A DNA stretch of 64,000 bases from Kordiimonas aquimaris (GCF_025574485.1 NZ_JAOBPO010000003.1:349867-413866); one strand, 5' to 3'. Shown: positions 45,839-56,195, counted from the first letter of the stretch. The notes: generated by a model not told the origin, from the sequence alone. Numbers and translations are program-made.

Positions 45839-46441
45839 CTAAAAAATATCATGATTTTCTTTGATGATTTTCTCTGCTATTTCAATATCTTGTATCGTAT
45901 TTATATTGAAAAATCGCGAATGTTTTTCTAGGCGGAAATTAACTTCTTTAACTTTTAATATATCCAGCATGTGGTTAACGGTTCTGACACCATCGTTGTT
46001 GAATGCGTTGAGAAATACGGGCAAACAATCAACTGGCCATAGAGTACATAAGCCATGCCGCTGTCCGTTTTCTGAAACACAAGCAGGAGCTTCACCGGAG
46101 AAGCTGGCCAATAATTTACTCGTTAGATCATGCGGAAAAAATGGCACATCAACCGGCATGGTAATTAAAGCATTTGCACTCACCGCCTTTGCCCAGTCCA
46201 AACCCAGTAAAACACCACCAAGTGGCCCGACTTTACCCGCGGATTCTTCAGGCTCATGTAAAATTTTGTAATCACTGACAACACAATTACGGGGCAAATT
46301 CACTGCCAGACAGTCAACTTGTGATGAAAAGCGATATACGGCATGATCAATTAGCGGTGTTCCACCCAAATTTCGCTGGAATTTATGCTCCCCAAGCCTG
46401 TTCGACCTTCCTCCCGCTAAAATCAGTCCTGCTATTTTCAT
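45839..46441 (-). CDS. mobA: Molybdenum cofactor guanylyltransferase
   Basis: A 200-residue enzyme attaching GMP to molybdopterin to build the (bis-)MGD cofactor. It opens with GLILAGGRSNRLGEHKF (nucleotide-binding loop; the consensus ends in DK, here EHK) and has VGPLGGVLLGLDWA and the metal-binding MPVDVPFFP. It is divergent from the YdeP/FdhF-like molybdoenzyme gene, with 88 bases between the starts, which needs exactly this cofactor. Confidence 0.88.
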   Translation of the reverse strand: MKIAGLILAGGRSNRLGEHKFQRNLGGTPLIDHAVYRFSSQVDCLAVNLPRNCVVSDYKILHEPEESAGKVGPLGGVLLGLDWAKAVSANALITMPVDVPFFPHDLTSKLLASFSGEAPACVSENGQRHGLCTLWPVDCLPVFLNAFNNDGVRTVNHMLDILKVKEVNFRLEKHSRFFNINTIQDIEIAEKIIKENHDIF

Positions 46442-46529
46442 TTCTAGTGCCGTGTTGTTTGTGTGTATAAAAGGACAGTCAGCTAATTTGCAGGTTTTCG
46501 CAAGATTAATACCTATGGGGAGCGATTAT

Positions 46530-48734
46530 ATGACCACCAACGCCAAAGCCAATTCACCCATTGTTGGTGGCGGCGTAAAGAAGGTGATATACACACTCAA
46601 TACTGTAAGAAAAATGGGTGTGAAAAAAGCCGCCAAGGCGCTTAATTCAAACAACACTTGCAAGGCTTGTGCACTTGGCATGGGTGGGCAAATGGGCGGC
46701 ATGACCAACGAACTGGGCGAATTCCCATCGGTCTGCAACAAAAGCGTTCAGGCTCAATCAAGCGATACGCAACCCGCCATTCCTGCTGAGATATTTCAAC
46801 ACTCGATTAACGAACTTAAAGAGCTTGATGGCCGAGAGATGGAACATTTGGGCCGCCTCAACACACCATTATATAAAAAAGCCGGAGAGGATCATTATCA
46901 ACCGCTGTCATGGGATGAAGCCATGAATATTGCGATCACGCGCTTGAAAAACACGGACCCACACCGCAGCTTCTTTTATTCATCGGGGCGTTCTTCAAAT
47001 GAAGCTGCTTTTATCTTTCAGTTATTTGCGCGTCTTTTTGGCACCAACAACGTGAATAACTGCTCTTATTATTGCCACCAAGCAACCAGTGTTGCTCTTG
47101 GTAGTACCATCGGCACTGGTACGGCAACAATTGAACTCGAAGACCTTAATGGTTGCGATCTAATTTTTGTTGTTGGCGCAAATCCTTCCTCTAATCATCC
47201 ACGGTTCATTCATAAATTAAAAGCATGCCGCGAACGTGGCGGAGAGGTTATTATTATCAATCCGGCAAAAGAGCCTGGATTGATAAAATTTGCGGTTCCC
47301 AAGAGCCCCAAATCATTGCTAACCGGCGGGAGTGATATAGCGTCAGCATATATGCAGCCAAATATCGGCTCTGACGTTGCTGTATTTACCGGTATTGCCA
47401 AGACAATTCTTGAAAAGGGCAAAGAAAACCATGACTTTATCGAAAACCATACCAATGGATTTGATGCATTCCGCACACATGTCACTCAGACAAGTTGGGA
47501 TGATATCCTTTCTATTACTGGCTTAAAAAAAGCAGCATTTGAAGATATCGCAGACCGCTATGCCCGATCCAACAACGCAGTGTTTGCATGGGGCATGGGT
47601 TTAACTCATCATCTTAATGGTGTTGAAAATATCGAATGCTTGGCAAATTTAGCCATTTTACGCGGAATGGTTGGCAGGCCCAATGCCGGTTTACTACCAC
47701 TAAGAGGCCACTCAAATGTGCAGGGCATTGGTACAATTGGTGTTAAACCAGTACTTGCTGACGACGTTTTCAGCAGTATCGAACAAAATCTGTCAGTGCA
47801 GTTACCAACCGAAGAAGGCATGGACACCATGGCCTGTATGCAAGCTGCAGAGCGCGGCGAAATAGACGCCGCAATAATTATGGCTGGTAACTTATTTGCA
47901 GCAAACCCCAACTCGAAATGGAGCCAACGCGCGCTCAACAAAGTGGGCTTCAAGCTCTTTCTTACAACAACATTAAATCAAGGGCACGTGAACGGTGTAG
48001 AAGACGGTGAAAACCTCATATTACCAGTTACAGCACGCGATGAAGAATGGTCCCCAACAACGCAGGAAAGCATGTTTAACTTTGTACGCCTAAGCAGCGG
48101 CGGGATTTTACGCCATGATTGTGTAAGGCCTGAAAGTGTTATCTTGTGCGATATTGCTGATGGTGTTCTACCCAACAGCTCTTTCAAATTTGCACCTTTT
48201 AAAAACCACAGCAAAACCAGAGAGGCAATTGCAGCAACAGTTCCAGGCATGGAAGCACTTGCTGATATTGATGTGGCGAAGAAAGAATTTCATATAACTG
48301 GGCGTATTTTTCACACACCGAAATTTAAAACACCATCAGGCAAAGCCCAGTTCATATGTTGCCCTATACCGGCGGCAAACATGACAGTATTACAAGACTA
48401 TCCGTTTAAACTATCCAGCATACGCAGCGAAGGCCAATTTAACTCTATTATATACGAAAACCACGATACATACCGACAAACCGATAATCGCTGGTGTGTC
48501 TTGATGAACGCCACGGATATTGATGCATTAGGTATTGGTAAAGGTCAGAAAGTTACTGTCTTGTCAGAGCACGGGGTAATGCATGCTGTGCACGTCTATT
48601 CATACGACGTACCTTCCGGCAACATCCTCGCCTATTATCCGGAAGCAAATGCTTTAACAGGAACAGCTGTAGATGCTCGTAGTAAAACACCGTCTTTTAA
48701 AAATACCGCGGTACGCATTGATATAGCCCACTAG
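46530..48734 (+). CDS. FdhF/YdeP family molybdopterin oxidoreductase
   Basis: A 734-residue DMSO-reductase-superfamily enzyme. Near the N-terminus Cys44, Cys47 and Cys69 (CKACALGMGG, FPSVCNKS) are potential Fe-S ligands. The segment NNCSYYCHQATSVALG aligns with the selenocysteine region of formate dehydrogenase H, with Cys182 in the Sec position as probable Mo ligand. The C-terminal molydopterin-dinucleotide domain (about 620-734) is present. YdeP is linked to acid resistance in E. coli, but the reaction is unknown. ATG 46530 has GGGGAG seven bases upstream; the frame opens 26 codons earlier. Confidence 0.88.
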   Translation: MTTNAKANSPIVGGGVKKVIYTLNTVRKMGVKKAAKALNSNNTCKACALGMGGQMGGMTNELGEFPSVCNKSVQAQSSDTQPAIPAEIFQHSINELKELDGREMEHLGRLNTPLYKKAGEDHYQPLSWDEAMNIAITRLKNTDPHRSFFYSSGRSSNEAAFIFQLFARLFGTNNVNNCSYYCHQATSVALGSTIGTGTATIELEDLNGCDLIFVVGANPSSNHPRFIHKLKACRERGGEVIIINPAKEPGLIKFAVPKSPKSLLTGGSDIASAYMQPNIGSDVAVFTGIAKTILEKGKENHDFIENHTNGFDAFRTHVTQTSWDDILSITGLKKAAFEDIADRYARSNNAVFAWGMGLTHHLNGVENIECLANLAILRGMVGRPNAGLLPLRGHSNVQGIGTIGVKPVLADDVFSSIEQNLSVQLPTEEGMDTMACMQAAERGEIDAAIIMAGNLFAANPNSKWSQRALNKVGFKLFLTTTLNQGHVNGVEDGENLILPVTARDEEWSPTTQESMFNFVRLSSGGILRHDCVRPESVILCDIADGVLPNSSFKFAPFKNHSKTREAIAATVPGMEALADIDVAKKEFHITGRIFHTPKFKTPSGKAQFICCPIPAANMTVLQDYPFKLSSIRSEGQFNSIIYENHDTYRQTDNRWCVLMNATDIDALGIGKGQKVTVLSEHGVMHAVHVYSYDVPSGNILAYYPEANALTGTAVDARSKTPSFKNTAVRIDIAH

Positions 48735-48752
48735 ACTTACGCTTAATCCCAA

Positions 48753-48784
48753 TTTGGGCCTTGGGCACACCATTTAAGCCCAAA
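48753..48784 (+). terminator. Weak terminator candidate after the molybdoenzyme gene
   Basis: A 7-bp stem TTTGGGC/GCCCAAA with an 18-base loop precedes a T-rich stretch. The long loop makes it a weak call. Confidence 0.35.
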
Positions 48785-48824
48785 CTATTTTATCTATTCG
48801 CTTCTTGAAAGAGAGGGTAGATAA

Positions 48825-49382
48825 ATGAAAAAAATATATACACTACTGACGATCATTATCGGATTTTGCTTGCCTTCAACAGCGCAAGATTCTGTACCAG
48901 AAGTTTCAAAAGCACCATTGGCTGCCATGGCTAAATTATCACCTATTATGGGTGAATGGCAGATGACCGCAGAATATTCAGCTGACGATGGCAAGACGTG
49001 GCAAGAAGGCTCGCCGGAAAAAGTGAGCGTTGCATTCCGCCAAAAGGGCATGGTGCTGCGTGAATTACCGTTAGAAACCGACAAGCCAGGTTTTCATACC
49101 GAAACATATATTGGCTATGATCAATACCGAAATGTTTATCGTTTAATCGCATTCGATGATGTTTGGGGTTTACCTGATGTTTATGAAGGCACCATTGAAG
49201 ATAACAAACTTATTGTTACGAACCTAAAATCGGGCTCACTCTTTAAAATGGGCGACGACTTGTGGCGTGGGTTCAAAATCACGATTGAACTTAAAGCCAA
49301 CAACCGCGTGATGACTGTTGATAAAACAGACGATATGGGGAAAAGCTGGCAGCCCAACTTTCGCATTACATATGCAAAGTAA
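48825..49382 (+). CDS. Secreted lipocalin-like protein (DUF1579-like)
   Basis: A 185-residue protein with a signal peptide (about 1-20) and a beta-rich body in which LSPIMGEWQMTAEYS and TETYIGYDQYRNVYRLIAFDD recall DUF1579-type lipocalin-like domains. No catalytic motif is visible. GAGAGGG precedes the ATG. A second protein of similar general type lies at 52227-52775, but they are not close copies. Confidence 0.7.
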   Translation: MKKIYTLLTIIIGFCLPSTAQDSVPEVSKAPLAAMAKLSPIMGEWQMTAEYSADDGKTWQEGSPEKVSVAFRQKGMVLRELPLETDKPGFHTETYIGYDQYRNVYRLIAFDDVWGLPDVYEGTIEDNKLIVTNLKSGSLFKMGDDLWRGFKITIELKANNRVMTVDKTDDMGKSWQPNFRITYAK

Positions 49383-49405
49383 TTAGCTAGAAACTAATAG
49401 TAAAT

Positions 49406-50380
49406 CTAATCGCTGACTTTGTACCAAAACGGGTGCAAGTCAGCGCCTTTGTGACTTGTAAGTCTAACTATCTCACTAGTTTCCAACGATACGGTGTATA
49501 TATCTGCATTTCCTTTGTCTTGGTAATCGGCAGTAAACGCTATCCATTTTCCGTCTGGCGACACATTGGTTTCGTACTGCCAATGTGAGAATGTATCCCC
49601 AATACTATGCAGACCTTTGTTTTTGCTCTGTGTTATGTTTTGAGCCTCTGTGCCATCAACGCGCATTTTCCATACGTCTACGTATCCTTCTTGGTCCTGG
49701 TGCATATATGCAATCCAGTTACCATCGGGGAACCAACTTGGTGCAAAAGACGGAGTATTTAAATTGGTTAAACGCATATGCTCTGAACCGCTTTTCTTCA
49801 TCCGCATGACCCCAAGGCCATTATCAACAAAGGCATCATAAAGAAGGTAGTGCCCATCAGGTGAAAACGACAGGTTGCGAATATGTTCTTTGTTATTCGA
49901 AGTTAAGGCTCTGTTGTTGCTGCCATCAGCATTAATTATAAAAGCGGCGGCATTACCGCGAAAATATGGGCCACTTCCATTGACTATACGGCGGTAAACA
50001 ATTGTTATTCCATCAGGGGACCAAGCGGGGTCATAGACATATTGTGGGTCCATCGTTAAACGGCGAATATTTCGACCGTCCAAATCGGATATGGCTATTT
50101 TCCAGCCGCCATAGCGATATGTTGTAAATGCAATATGTTTACCATCAGGTGAAACGGATGCTTCATATTCACCCCGCCCTCTCACGGCAGCAGGTACATG
50201 AAGCTGCAGAAGGCTACCATCAGCAAGCATACTATGCAGAGCAAGTGTACCGCTGCTTTTCTCTGAAGAAAAAAGAATGCGCACATTTTCATCAACAGTG
50301 GATTCAGCTGAAACTACAGTGGCACCAAGCACTACCACAAAGCTAAATGCAGCACTTATTCTATGTATGTTAATATTCAC
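49406..50380 (-). CDS. Exported TolB-like beta-propeller protein (PD40/WD40-like)
   Basis: A 324-residue exported protein with a signal peptide (about 1-25) and several PD40-type propeller repeats marked by SPDGKHIAF, SPDGITIVYRR, SPDGHYLLYD, FPDGNWIAY and SPDGKWIAFTAD. It lacks the TolB N-terminal domain, so it is not TolB itself. Such propellers often bind proteins or peptidoglycan. The start is GTG with GAGGAAAG upstream. Convergent with the DUF1579-like gene. Confidence 0.85.
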   Translation of the reverse strand: MNINIHRISAAFSFVVVLGATVVSAESTVDENVRILFSSEKSSGTLALHSMLADGSLLQLHVPAAVRGRGEYEASVSPDGKHIAFTTYRYGGWKIAISDLDGRNIRRLTMDPQYVYDPAWSPDGITIVYRRIVNGSGPYFRGNAAAFIINADGSNNRALTSNNKEHIRNLSFSPDGHYLLYDAFVDNGLGVMRMKKSGSEHMRLTNLNTPSFAPSWFPDGNWIAYMHQDQEGYVDVWKMRVDGTEAQNITQSKNKGLHSIGDTFSHWQYETNVSPDGKWIAFTADYQDKGNADIYTVSLETSEIVRLTSHKGADLHPFWYKVSD

Positions 50381-50529
50381 AACTCTTTCCTCAGCTACTT
50401 CATGAACTCATATCAGAAAGAGGATCAGCACCAAAAACGAACATAACAAAGCAGTAAAAATACTGTATCAACCGTGGAATGGCCTAACGAATTGGTTAAG
50501 AAGGAAAATTCTACAGGATTACTTATCTA

Positions 50530-51261
50530 CTATTTGTATTTCTCTTTGATACGATTCAAAACACCTTCTGCATCAAGAGACTTAAGCGCCGCATTAAACT
50601 TATCGCGAATGTCGGCATCTTTAAAACCGACAAACGCAGGAACGCTGGGTATAAAGTTGTGTGTGCGGTATGTACTCGTCTTATCACGGTCTAGTATTTG
50701 CTTCCAATGGTGTAAAAATATATAGCGGTCAAGAATGACAACATCAGTACGGTTTCTAGCCAATAACTTCGGTAAAGCCGTCATATCCTTGATTTCTATG
50801 TACTTATTTCGCTCAGTAACTTCTTTGAAACTCTCACCAAAATAACCAACCGCACCTTGAAAAGTCATTACCCGCAAACCAACAATGTCCCGAAATGAAT
50901 GAAACCTATGAGCACTATTTTCTAAACTGAATACTGTGGGCAGGTAATCAACAACTGGCTGCGATATATAATATCCGTTGCTGTCATGTTCGAAAAAGGT
51001 TGGCACAACAATATCCGCGACACCACTCTTCACCGCCCTCTTCGCTCGTGCCAGGCTCATATATTCAACTTGAAAAGTATATCCGGCCTCAGCAAGAACT
51101 GCGCGCACAATGTCAATATCCAAGCCACCATCATTTGACTGAATCATATGCGGGGGACCATCGTCTGTCACAAGCTTAAGGTCAGTGGCCGCTACAACAG
51201 CAGACACACTTAACAAAAAACATAGTAAAAAAACTTTTGAGAGCCTGTTTAACACATTCAC
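50530..51261 (-). CDS. Orphan periplasmic solute-binding protein (SBP_bac_3)
   Basis: A 243-residue exported protein of the family 3 solute-binding fold (PF00497), normally amino-acid binders of ABC importers. Signal peptide about 1-24; GGLDIDIVRAVLAEAGY and SGVADIVVPTFFE are typical. No permease or ATPase gene is adjacent, so it may be a sensor, or use a transporter elsewhere. The start appears to be GTG at 51261 with an alternative GTG two codons later; neither has a clear ribosome site. Confidence 0.85.
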   Translation of the reverse strand: MNVLNRLSKVFLLCFLLSVSAVVAATDLKLVTDDGPPHMIQSNDGGLDIDIVRAVLAEAGYTFQVEYMSLARAKRAVKSGVADIVVPTFFEHDSNGYYISQPVVDYLPTVFSLENSAHRFHSFRDIVGLRVMTFQGAVGYFGESFKEVTERNKYIEIKDMTALPKLLARNRTDVVILDRYIFLHHWKQILDRDKTSTYRTHNFIPSVPAFVGFKDADIRDKFNAALKSLDAEGVLNRIKEKYK

Positions 51262-51391
51262 GCCATTTTATTCTTACTTAAGTAAAATTTATACTACCAT
51301 AACGTGAATTCATAATGAATAAACTCTTGCTACCTTCATCATGTCAGGCGCTACACCACAGAGGCTTTCACAAAAATAGACTAATTATGTA

Positions 51392-51425
51392 TAAAAAATG
51401 GCCACATTCAGCGGAATGCGGCCAT
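51392..51425 (-). terminator. Terminator after ssb
   Basis: On the minus strand a 12-bp stem ATGGCCGCATTC/GAATGTGGCCAT (one G-T pair) with a 4-base loop runs into a T-run. Confidence 0.9.
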
Positions 51426-51453
51426 AAAATTGATCAGAAGTGATTATCACTGA

Positions 51454-51969
51454 TCAGAACGGAATTTCATCATCCAGATCAGAGCCACCACCCATGCCAC
51501 CAGCGGCTGGTGCTGCGGCTTGACCACCGCCAAAGCCACCGCCTTGTCCTTGTCCGCCACGAGCGACGCTATCATAACTAGATTGATTATCACTGAAACC
51601 GCCGCCTGCATTGTCACCGCGACCATCAAGCATTGTAAGCTCACCGCGGTACCGTTGCAGGACAACCTCTGTTGAGTATTTTTCAACACCACTCTGGTCA
51701 GTCCATTTACGTGTCTGCAACTGTCCTTCAAGATAAACCTTGGAGCCTTTCTTGAGATAATTCTGCGCAACCTTGGCAAGGTTTTCGTTGAAGATAACAA
51801 CACGGTGCCATTCGGTTTTATCCCGGCGCTCACCTGTTGCCTTGTCACGCCAATTCTCACTTGTAGCCACAGACAAATTCACCACAGGTGAACCGTCCTG
51901 CATAGAGCGCACTTCTGGGTCACGGCCCAGGTTACCAACTAGAATTACTTTATTTACGCTACCTGCCAT
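51454..51969 (-). CDS. ssb: Single-stranded DNA-binding protein
   Basis: A 171-residue SSB: N-terminal OB fold (about 1-110; [44 protein letters not shown]), a Gly/Gln-rich disordered linker and the acidic tip DDEIPF that recruits repair and replication proteins. In many bacteria ssb is divergently adjacent to uvrA; here two small genes lie between. No GTTC-N7-GTTC box was found directly upstream. Confidence 0.97.
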   Translation of the reverse strand: MAGSVNKVILVGNLGRDPEVRSMQDGSPVVNLSVATSENWRDKATGERRDKTEWHRVVIFNENLAKVAQNYLKKGSKVYLEGQLQTRKWTDQSGVEKYSTEVVLQRYRGELTMLDGRGDNAGGGFSDNQSSYDSVARGGQGQGGGFGGGQAAAPAAGGMGGGSDLDDEIPF

Positions 51970-52226
51970 GACGGCCCCCTTAAATAGACTACTAAATTCT
52001 TTTCAGCTTACGATTACTTCATTGCTGATGTGCGCAGGATACTAAACCAGTTGGCAGGCTGCATGCAAAGGCTCATTAGATATTTTTTTGTTTTCCTCAA
52101 AACTCTTTCTTTTCCCAGCAAGTTTCAATTCAACCGTATAAACGGGCATTTCGTCGAACAATGCTCGTCAGTTTACAATCCACTTCATAAGTTTCATCAT
52201 CGGGAATAATATCAGGCGGGGACATT

Positions 52227-52775
52227 ATGAAAAACTATGCATCACTGGCAACTGCGGCAACGTTATCCATGCTCGCTTTTAGTGCATCCAGCACAACAGT
52301 TCAGGCGCAGCAACAATCAACGCCTCCGCCTCCATGCACTGTCGACGAAAACTTTCGCGCTTTTGATTTCTGGATTGGCGAATGGGAAGTAACACCGTGG
52401 GCTGGCGGTGACGTTGCTGGGCATAACAAAATTGAAGCTGTTGAAGGTGGGTGCGCGCTCGCAGAAAGTTGGACTAATATCGGTGGCGGCACAGGCCGTA
52501 GCATGAACTACTATAATCCAAACACTGCTAAATGGCGGCAAATATGGGTTGCTGGTGGATACTCGATTGATATCGAAGGCGGCCTGAAAGACGGCGCCAT
52601 GGCACTTGAAGGCACAATATACTATTACCGTCAGAAAAATTCAGTTCCGTTCAGAGGAACATGGACTCCGCAAAGTGACGGCAGTGTAAGGCAACATTTT
52701 CATCAATATAATGCCGAGACAAAAGAATGGGCTACTTGGTTTGATGGACGTTACGTCAAAAAAGCCGCTGATTAG
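52227..52775 (+). CDS. Secreted hypothetical protein (DUF1579-like)
   Basis: A 182-residue protein with a signal peptide (about 1-27) ending before a Gln/Pro-rich stretch. FDFWIGEWEVTPW is the hallmark of a widespread family of small secreted beta-barrel-like proteins of unknown role; YNPNTAKWRQIWV and YNAETKEWATWFDG fit the same family. Two cysteines (about 37 and 76) could form a disulfide. Convergent with the GFA gene, 11 bases apart. Confidence 0.75.
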   Translation: MKNYASLATAATLSMLAFSASSTTVQAQQQSTPPPPCTVDENFRAFDFWIGEWEVTPWAGGDVAGHNKIEAVEGGCALAESWTNIGGGTGRSMNYYNPNTAKWRQIWVAGGYSIDIEGGLKDGAMALEGTIYYYRQKNSVPFRGTWTPQSDGSVRQHFHQYNAETKEWATWFDGRYVKKAAD

Positions 52776-52786
52776 TCCAACAAAAG

Positions 52787-53197
52787 TTATTTCAAGTCTG
52801 CATAGCCAGCCATAGACTGCGCGGCCCCTTTCACTGGTAATATACCAGCAACACGGGACCGCGTGTATATCTCATAAACAATATCAATCCCGCTTGTGTC
52901 ATCTAATGTCGTCATATTGATATTAGCTATGTCAGTATAATCAACACCGCACCACTGCAGCGGCGTACCGCATTTATTGCAAAAGCGCCGAATCGCCGCA
53001 TCGCTAACAGACGTTTCCCCCTCAGGTTGCTTAAGCCATTTAAACTGATCTGCCTTTACTGTGATAACAGTTGCAAACGGTGCACCGGACTGCTTCTGGC
53101 AATCTCGGCAATGACAATTACCCGTTTCCGCATCCGTTAAATCCATCTGATATCTTGCTGCTCCGCAGGAACAGCCACCTTCGCGTATACCTCTCAT
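52787..53197 (-). CDS. GFA family zinc protein (glutathione-dependent formaldehyde-activating-like)
   Basis: A 136-residue CENP-V/GFA-fold protein with two zinc sites built from Cys9, Cys11, Cys28, Cys30, Cys33, Cys73 and Cys76 (GGCSCG, CHCRDC, FCNKCGTPL). The founding member binds S-hydroxymethylglutathione, but most short relatives are uncharacterised. It starts 37 bases from the LexA box that also serves uvrA, so it could be part of the SOS response, though the box is on the far side of its start and this is inference. Confidence 0.88.
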   Translation of the reverse strand: MRGIREGGCSCGAARYQMDLTDAETGNCHCRDCQKQSGAPFATVITVKADQFKWLKQPEGETSVSDAAIRRFCNKCGTPLQWCGVDYTDIANINMTTLDDTSGIDIVYEIYTRSRVAGILPVKGAAQSMAGYADLK

Positions 53198-53233
53198 CTC
53201 ATTGTCCTTAGCATGTCAGGAGAAATAAAATAT

Positions 53234-53248
53234 GTTCTTTATTTGTTC
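53234..53248. promoter_or_regulatory. LexA (SOS) box upstream of uvrA
   Basis: GTTC, seven bases (TTTATTT), GTTC: an exact match to the alphaproteobacterial LexA site GTTC-N7-GTTC. It lies 88 bases before the uvrA ATG and 36 bases from the divergent GFA start. A TTGACA (53275-53280) nearby could be a -35 element. Confidence 0.85.
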
Positions 53249-53336
53249 TGACGCACTATGTAATGTCAAGCTGCTTGACACACAGCACATTTCAGACCAC
53301 TTCAATAGCGATAAATAACAAAGGGCAAACTGGCTG

Positions 53337-56195
53337 ATGTTGACTAAGATTTCAATTCGCGGCGCAAGAGAACACAACCTGAAATCTGTTGACGTTGATA
53401 TCCCGCGCGACAAACTTGTGGTGATCACTGGCCTGTCTGGTTCTGGCAAATCATCATTGGCGTTTGATACCATCTATGCCGAAGGTCAACGGCGTTATGT
53501 GGAAAGCCTAAGCGCTTATGCTCGCCAGTTTTTGGAGATGATGCAAAAACCTGATGTCGACCACATCGAAGGATTATCGCCCGCAATCTCTATCGAACAG
53601 AAAACAACAAGCAAAAACCCGCGTTCCACGGTTGGTACTGTGACCGAAATATATGATTACATGCGGCTTTTGTGGGCGCGTGTTGGTGTCCCCTATTCTC
53701 CGGCGACAGGCTTACCCATTGAGAGCCAGACAGTCAGCCAGATGGTTGATCGTATAATGACCCACGAGGAAGGCACGCGCCTATATCTGCTGGCTCCCAT
53801 CGTACGTGGCCGGAAGGGTGAGTATAAAAAAGAGTTTGCCGAGCTGCAAAAACGCGGCTTCCAGCGCGTAAAAGTTGATGGTGAATTTTATCTTATTGAA
53901 GATGCGCCAACACTCGATAAAAAATACAAACACGACATAGACGTGGTTGTGGATCGTCTTGTATTAAAAACCGGGCTGGAACAGCGCCTGGCTGACAGTG
54001 TCGAAACAGCACTTGATCTATCTGACGGGTTAGTGGCGTATGAAATTGTTGGCGCTGAAGATGATGATGCCCGGCATTTGATGTCTGCGAAGTTTGCATG
54101 CCCCGTATCAGGCTTCACAATTGAAGAAATTGAGCCACGATTGTTTTCCTTTAACAACCCGTTCGGTGCATGCCCGGAATGTGACGGCCTGGGTAAAAAA
54201 CTGTATTTTGACCCTGAGCTTGCTGTACCTGACAAAAACAAATCCATTCGCGAAGGTGCGATTGCACCTTGGGCAAACAAAGCCAACAATCCATCGCCGT
54301 TTTACTTTCAAGCATTAGATGCGGTTGCCGCACATCATAAAGTATCTTTGGATATTGCATGGGCTGAACTACCAAAAACAGCACAAGATGCTTTCCTTTT
54401 TGGCACAGGAAAAACACCAGTTACGATCGTTTACGCGGACGGCAAACGCCGTTTTGAAGTGAACAAACCCTTTGAAGGCGTTTTGAACAACATTGAACGC
54501 CGTTGGCGCGAAACAGACAGTAACTGGATGCGCGATGAACTGTCGAAGTATCAATCAGCAACAGCATGTACAGCATGCGGCGGCGCACGGCTAAAGGCAG
54601 AAGCGCGCGCTGTAAAAATTGATAGTACCGACATTAGTCAAGTTACAAGCTTATCGGTGGCTGCCGCGTACGCATGGTTTGAGGGTCTGCCCGACCGCCT
54701 CACTAAAAAGCAAACGCAAATCGCAGAAAAGGTATTAAAAGAAATTCAGGATCGTCTCGGTTTTCTCAACAATGTTGGTTTGCAGTATTTAACCCTCAGT
54801 CGGTCATCAGGAACTTTATCTGGTGGTGAAAGCCAGCGTATTCGCCTTGCTTCGCAAATTGGCTCGGGGCTAACCGGTGTATTATATGTGCTGGATGAAC
54901 CTTCTATTGGTTTGCATCAGCGGGATAATGACCGCTTGCTCGAAACCCTGAAAAACCTGCGTGATATCGGTAACACTGTTTTGGTCGTGGAGCATGACGA
55001 GGACGCTATTCGCACCGCAGATTATGTGATTGATATGGGTCCGGGCGCAGGTGAACATGGCGGCACTATTGTTGCTGAAGGTACGCCTGCCAAAGTTATG
55101 AAGAGCGCAAAAAGCCTAACCGGCCAATATATGACAGGCAAACGCTCAGTGCCTTTGCCGGTTGAACGTCGCCCCGGTAAAAAGGGTAAAAACCTTACTG
55201 TCAAAGGAGCAACGGCAAATAACCTTAAAGATGTTACCGGAACAATCCCGCTTGGCACATTGACATGCATTACAGGTGTGTCCGGATCAGGTAAATCCAC
55301 ATTTACTATTGAGACGCTCTATAAGGCGGCAGCAAAACATTTGAATAAAAGCCGTGTTATTCCGGGCAAACATGAAGCGGTTACTGGATTGGAACATCTG
55401 GACAAGATTGTTGATATTGACCAAAGCCCAATTGGTCGCACACCACGCTCGAACCCAGCCACATATACCGATGCCTTTACGCCTATCCGGGACTGGTTCT
55501 CTGGCCTGCCAGAAGCGCAGGCACGCGGCTATAAACCCGGACGGTTTTCATTCAACGTTAAAGGCGGTCGCTGCGAAGCTTGTAGTGGCGACGGCATGAT
55601 CAAAATTGAAATGCATTTCCTGCCAGATGTTTATGTTGAATGTGATCAATGTAAAGGCAAGAGATACAATCGTGAAACTTTAGAAATTCGCTTTAAAGAC
55701 AAGTCAATATCAGATGTTCTTGATATGACAGTTGAAGAAGGAGTTAAGTTTTTCAAAGCTGTTCCAGCCATTCGGAACAAGCTTGAAATGCTTGAGAAAG
55801 TTGGGCTTGGTTATATACGTGTTGGGCAGCAAGCCACCACTCTGTCTGGTGGTGAGGCACAGCGTGTTAAGCTGGCGAAAGAGTTATCAAAGCGCTCTAC
55901 AGGCAAAACTCTATACATTCTTGATGAGCCAACAACCGGTCTGCACTTTGAAGATATTCGTAAATTGATGGAAGTTCTGCAGGCACTTGTTGAACAAGGC
56001 AATACCGTTGTAGTGATTGAGCATAATCTGGAAGTCATTAAAACTGCAGACTGGATACTCGACCTCGGCCCTGAAGGCGGTGACGGCGGCGGCGAAATCA
56101 TTGCTGTTGGCACACCTGAAGATGTTGCAAAGAACAAACGCAGCTATACAGGGCAATATCTTGCGCCGGTGCTTTCACGACAAGCTGCCGAATAA
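53337..56195 (+). CDS. uvrA: UvrABC excision nuclease subunit A
   Basis: A 952-residue twin ABC ATPase that finds DNA lesions and loads UvrB. Both Walker A motifs are present ([10 protein letters not shown] near residue 31 and GVSGSGKST in the second half), as are both signature motifs ([24 protein letters not shown]) and the zinc modules [14 protein letters not shown] and CEACSGDG...[10 protein letters not shown]. Length is normal. A LexA box upstream predicts DNA-damage induction. Confidence 0.97.
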   Translation: MLTKISIRGAREHNLKSVDVDIPRDKLVVITGLSGSGKSSLAFDTIYAEGQRRYVESLSAYARQFLEMMQKPDVDHIEGLSPAISIEQKTTSKNPRSTVGTVTEIYDYMRLLWARVGVPYSPATGLPIESQTVSQMVDRIMTHEEGTRLYLLAPIVRGRKGEYKKEFAELQKRGFQRVKVDGEFYLIEDAPTLDKKYKHDIDVVVDRLVLKTGLEQRLADSVETALDLSDGLVAYEIVGAEDDDARHLMSAKFACPVSGFTIEEIEPRLFSFNNPFGACPECDGLGKKLYFDPELAVPDKNKSIREGAIAPWANKANNPSPFYFQALDAVAAHHKVSLDIAWAELPKTAQDAFLFGTGKTPVTIVYADGKRRFEVNKPFEGVLNNIERRWRETDSNWMRDELSKYQSATACTACGGARLKAEARAVKIDSTDISQVTSLSVAAAYAWFEGLPDRLTKKQTQIAEKVLKEIQDRLGFLNNVGLQYLTLSRSSGTLSGGESQRIRLASQIGSGLTGVLYVLDEPSIGLHQRDNDRLLETLKNLRDIGNTVLVVEHDEDAIRTADYVIDMGPGAGEHGGTIVAEGTPAKVMKSAKSLTGQYMTGKRSVPLPVERRPGKKGKNLTVKGATANNLKDVTGTIPLGTLTCITGVSGSGKSTFTIETLYKAAAKHLNKSRVIPGKHEAVTGLEHLDKIVDIDQSPIGRTPRSNPATYTDAFTPIRDWFSGLPEAQARGYKPGRFSFNVKGGRCEACSGDGMIKIEMHFLPDVYVECDQCKGKRYNRETLEIRFKDKSISDVLDMTVEEGVKFFKAVPAIRNKLEMLEKVGLGYIRVGQQATTLSGGEAQRVKLAKELSKRSTGKTLYILDEPTTGLHFEDIRKLMEVLQALVEQGNTVVVIEHNLEVIKTADWILDLGPEGGDGGGEIIAVGTPEDVAKNKRSYTGQYLAPVLSRQAAE

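Noticed and set aside
46452-46529. Extended N-terminus of the molybdoenzyme from ATG 46452
   Set aside because: It lacks a ribosome site and the family-like sequence begins at 46530, which has GGGGAG upstream.
51431-51460. Inverted repeat around the ssb stop (TGATCAG...CTGATCA type)
   Set aside because: It overlaps the coding end of ssb and precedes a much stronger terminator; probably incidental.
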